Part shown: in pieces, positions 61,101 through 64,000 of the stretch
Layout: every line of letters begins with the position of its first letter
Position numbering within the stretch: position 1 is the stretch's first letter
Origin: Copromyces sp. CBS 386.78
Taxonomy: Eukaryota > Ascomycota > Sordariomycetes > Sordariales > Sordariaceae
Assembly (NCBI GenBank): GCA_030685235.1
Contig: MU839083.1
Location: 682,001-746,000, forward strand
DNA length: 64,000 nt
Direction: 5' to 3'
Position numbers and translations under genes: made by a program
The notes under the pieces: generated by a model
Databases searched by the model: none
Told to the model about the DNA's origin: nothing
The model's input: only the letters and a program-made list of their open reading frames with translations

Positions 61101-62810
61101 AGCGCTTTAATTTAGCTTTTATATATAAATTGTAGTAAATTAAATTTAATCCCTTTAACCAAACGCTATATATTTGTTTAGTAAGTTTAGCGAGAGTATT
61201 AGGGTTAAGGTAGTTAAATCGAAGATACTAGCGGAGAAGATCTCTTTTTCAGGGTTTCCGTTTAGAATAATTAGAATACTATATAGTAAATAAGGATTCG
61301 TTAAGGTTATTGTTTTATAGGGGGATATATTCTAATATAAATTAATTATAATAAGAATAGATATTGTAAATTAGGGAATTTATAAGGTTGGAACGTAAGT
61401 AATTATTTTTATAGTTTTAAAAGATTTATTCTTCTTCGAATTTTCTTAAGGAAATAAAGTTATAAATTATATTTAATATTAAAGCGATATTAGTAAAGTA
61501 TAAATTATAACCCCCTTTATCGTTTTAGATTATTAGTATAATATTATTATATCCTTCGATAGGTATATATTTATCCTTAGCTTATATATAGTTATTAGGG
61601 TTTATAGGATTTAAATTGTCGAATTAATTAATTTTATTAAAAATATAAATTGTTATATTTAAATCGAAGATTATTGAATTTCTTAATAAGTATATAGTAT
61701 TGCGGTGATCCGTAGTAGGTATTAAGAAATTGTTTTTGCTAATTCGGCGATTGAATTAGTTTTTATTATTTTTATTCGCTTGTTTAAAGTGGTTAATAGC
61801 TTCTTTAAAGTGTTTATCCTTTTTTAAATTTATTTTTACCTGTCTTTAGATAGTAGGGGATTCGACTTAGTTATTGAAGGTTGTTTATAGTTTTGTATAA
61901 TAGTATTATTCTAGTTTATAGTTATAAAATTTATAGAGTTTATACGGGAGTCGGGGTTTTTTTAACGAAGGTAAGGACGAGGAGGAGGTAGAGGTACGCT
62001 TATTTTTATTAACGTTCTTTTTAGGAGCGGATTTTTTACCGGTTATTTTTATAGTTTTTTTTTATTCCTCTACCCCCGGGCTAGGTTGTTTATTGTTATT
62101 GGGAGCGTCCTCTTTAATAGGTTTATAATTTAATATAATTGCGAACATTATATTTTTGAGTAAGGGGGCGCGACTTTTTCTTTAGGTAGTATTCATTATT
62201 ATTATTTTATGAAAGTCCTTAACTACAGTTCGAAAGGAGATTTGGAAATTAGGATTTTCTTCGATTTTCTTATTATATTAAAATTGGTAGGTTTTTACTT
62301 AATTATTATAAAGAGAAGATTTAATTGCGTTATAGAATTTTAGAAATTAGAGGTCGGGTTTATTAGCGCTAGGGATTTACTGGGCAATATAGAAGGTTAT
62401 AGCCGATTCTTATTAGAAAGTTTAATTGAATTAGTTATAGTTTCTTTTCGCGGGGGGTTTAAAAAGGTTAAAAAAGGTAATTTTAATAAATTTTTTAATT
62501 TCGTAATCGTTAAAGGAAGTAGATTTGGAGAGGTTATTATACTATTTATATAATTTAATACGTTAAGTAAAATTAGTTTTACAATATTAATCTTTAACGG
62601 TTTTAATTATTTATCGATTTAATATAATTTTTTTAATATTTAGGTCCGAGAGGGCTTTAATTTTAGTACGCTAGTCCTATTTTTCGGTTATATAGTTACA
62701 ATAATTACGTTTATAAAAGAAACTATAGATCCGCGCTACGTTAGAAAATTCTCGCTCCCGGGTTTTACGTTCGGCGGAGGTCTCCCCTTCGGGAAGTGTA
62801 CTTTAATAGT
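58120..62810 (-). mobile_element. RIP-inactivated Ty1/copia LTR retrotransposon, near full-length coding region
   Basis: Minus-strand translation, broken by RIP stops, still shows copia polyprotein landmarks in the right order and spacing. A gag-like N-terminus lies at about 62700–62800 (ERKTREREFSNVARIY). At 58738–58785 is the segment after the reverse transcriptase, GSILYIVIMSRLNVAF, which matches the copia 'YxxxxGSLxYxAxxTRPDIAFxV' pattern. At 58260–58300 is KYINIYKY, the RNase H KHIDIRYH motif with His changed to Tyr as RIP predicts. IANGLTKSLS at 58177–58206 corresponds to ADxLTKxL. The span of 4.7 kb is about 1,550 codons, normal for a copia gag-pol. The 3' LTR should lie at about 57.9–58.12 kb but I cannot delimit it. 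The 5' side ends at the island at 62.8 kb. Confidence 0.88.
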
Positions 62811-63020
62811 TGACGATTATTACAGGGTTAGCCTGTGTTGCATGTGCTGGTGACAGTAGCTCTCTAAGACTATATATTACCATCTCGGTTAATTGGCTAC
62901 AGCCTCCCGCTATAGACCTACTAAGGGTTTATAATTCGAATCCTATAAAAGCCCATCTCCCGAATATACTTCTATACTTCTCTTCCTTTCTTCTCTTCGT
63001 ATAATTATATATATATATAT
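62805..63020 (+). repeat. Less-mutated island, possible LTR with a plus-strand promoter
   Basis: Unlike its surroundings, this stretch keeps many CA and TG dinucleotides (GTTGCATGTGCTGGTGACAG near 62830). TGTTG at about 62831 is a plausible LTR terminus. A TATA box (TATAAAA, 62944–62950) is followed by a C/T-rich tract, a promoter-like arrangement on the plus strand. It could be the 5' LTR of the plus-strand relic to the right or an end of the copia element to the left. Confidence 0.5.
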
Positions 63021-64000
63021 TTATATTCAACCTTTCGCCCTCTACCCGTAATAATTAATTATACTTTTTAACTATTATATTTATAGCATAAACCTATTTA
63101 TCACAATTATTTTCGATCGCGCGCGTATAAGGATCGCTTCGTTACGAATCGCTAAGCCTAATACCCCCCTAAACTTCAATAGTTGTAATTATAATAGTCG
63201 CCTAATTAAAATTTTAAACCTCCCTTTACTAATACGTAAAGGAAGGTATTCTTTATTTAATAAATAAGAGATCGCTTATCTTTAATTACTTTAAACGGTC
63301 CTAATAACGGACCTTCACTTTAAACAATCCTAGTCGCAGACTTTTACTTCTCTTTATTTCGAACGGTCACCTCTCTTTTATTTTATATCTTACGATAATA
63401 ATAATCCCGCCCTCTTCTCCCCTAACGGTAGTACCGGTAGCGGTAATCTTCTTAACCTTTTTACTCCTATTACTAATAATAGTAATCTATTTAATTTAAA
63501 ATCGTTACGTTCTACTATTAATACCCTTAATAGCGAACTTAATACTACGATTTATCGTACTACATTTTTCAACCTTCCTTAACCCGCTATTATAGCTTTC
63601 GCTAATCTTTTTGAAGGCTTCGACTAATTAGAAGGTCTCCTAATCCCGCGCAAACATTTCGAAATAATTTCTCTTTTTTCTTAAGCCCCTACTTTCTACT
63701 CTATCGTTGTACTTCTTAGTCGCCTTTATTGTATTAACTTCAAATACTATAACGATTTCGAAAGTAATTTTTAATATTTTAAAGAAGAATTTAAGACTAC
63801 CCGCTAAATAGCTAATAATATTTAATTTAATTTCAATTAAAAGAATTTCGATTATATTAATTTCAAATCCGCTTATAATACTTTATTCGCAAAATATAAT
63901 ACCCTCAAAGTATAAACTTCTTTTTTTTCCCCCGTTAGTAATATAATTACAAAGATAATTATATTTTCCTCTTTTCGTTAAATAGTAGAAAACCTACTTA
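63020..64000 (+). mobile_element. Second RIP-damaged relic, coding on plus strand, cut by window end
   Basis: C-rich/G-poor composition on the plus strand, the reverse of the left block, and one long frame with few stops from about 63410 to 63960. It reads for example LNLFTPITNNSNLFNLKSL, LFEGFD, LLIPRKHFEIISLF and YFKEEFKTTR. Stops are mainly TAA or TAG, as RIP makes from CAA, CGA or TGG codons. The segment looks like a gag- or ORF1-type protein, but I cannot name the family. It continues past position 64000. Confidence 0.55.

Larger units (their letters stand above)
57900..64000. other. AT-rich block with the RIP signature
   Basis: From about 57.9 kb to the window end the sequence is dominated by TA, AT, TAT and ATA words. 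CpA and TpG are almost absent, while CpG and runs of G or C persist. That is the expected result of repeat-induced point mutation, which turns C to T preferentially at CpA on both strands. No intact gene survives. Such blocks in Neurospora are generally heterochromatic and DNA-methylated; that state is known for the class, not seen here. Confidence 0.95.

Noticed and set aside
62860..62960. tRNA-like string with AATTCGAATCC in the island
   Set aside because: T-stem does not pair and no acceptor stem is present; the TATA box directly after it fits an LTR better.
62810..63004. 64-codon plus-strand frame inside the RIP block
   Set aside because: Coincides with the less-mutated island and has no protein motif; better explained as LTR-like DNA.

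Overview
This is chromosomal DNA of a filamentous ascomycete, most likely Neurospora or a close Sordariaceae relative. The evidence is short GT–AG introns with CTAAC-type branch sites, wide intergenic spaces, a single dispersed 5S rRNA gene of the Neurospora kind, an rcm-1 (Ssn6/Cyc8) gene, and a terminal AT-rich block with the dinucleotide signature of repeat-induced point mutation (RIP): almost no CpA or TpG while CpG is kept.

Layout. 0.3–2.9 kb: a membrane-anchored ADAM metalloprotease. 3.9–6.1 kb: a DUF3176-type membrane protein. 6.24–6.36 kb (minus): a dispersed 5S rRNA gene. 6.9–8.6 kb (minus): an unrecognised multi-exon gene of about 279 codons. 11.1–13.3 kb (minus): a LisH/WD40 corepressor subunit of the TBL1/Sif2 type. 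17.0–18.2 kb: a TMEM115-like (DUF1751) Golgi membrane protein. 18.2–31.8 kb: a 13.6-kb stretch with no convincing gene. 31.8–35.0 kb: the TPR corepressor rcm-1. 36.4–38.2 kb: ribosomal protein L3. 39.1–39.9 kb: a small conserved-looking protein preceded by an AUG-less mitochondrial-type presequence. 41.2 kb (minus) and 53.0 kb (plus): two intron-containing tRNA-Gly(CCC) genes in an inverted duplication. Between them lie a short-chain dehydrogenase (minus), a myo-inositol-type sugar transporter (plus, divergent from the dehydrogenase) and a DHA1 drug/H+ antiporter. 53.5–56.5 kb (minus): a large kinase-fold protein lacking the catalytic Asp. 57.9–64 kb: RIP-destroyed transposons, namely a near full-length Ty1/copia element on the minus strand and a second, unidentified coding relic on the plus strand, separated by an island of about 200 bp that is less RIP-affected.

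The genes do not form one pathway or cluster; this is ordinary euchromatin running into a heterochromatic transposon block. Two genes belong to general corepressor systems (the TBL1/Sif2-type protein and rcm-1) but are about 18 kb apart. I found no CRISPR-like array, no biosynthetic cluster and no clearly new multi-gene system. The most interesting leads are the possible non-AUG-started mitochondrial isoform at 39.1 kb, the predicted pseudokinase, the inverted tRNA-Gly duplication with unrelated introns, the variant 5S gene, and the island between two diverging transposon relics.

Exon joins were worked out by hand from splice consensus and reading phase; those stated without caveat preserve frame exactly.
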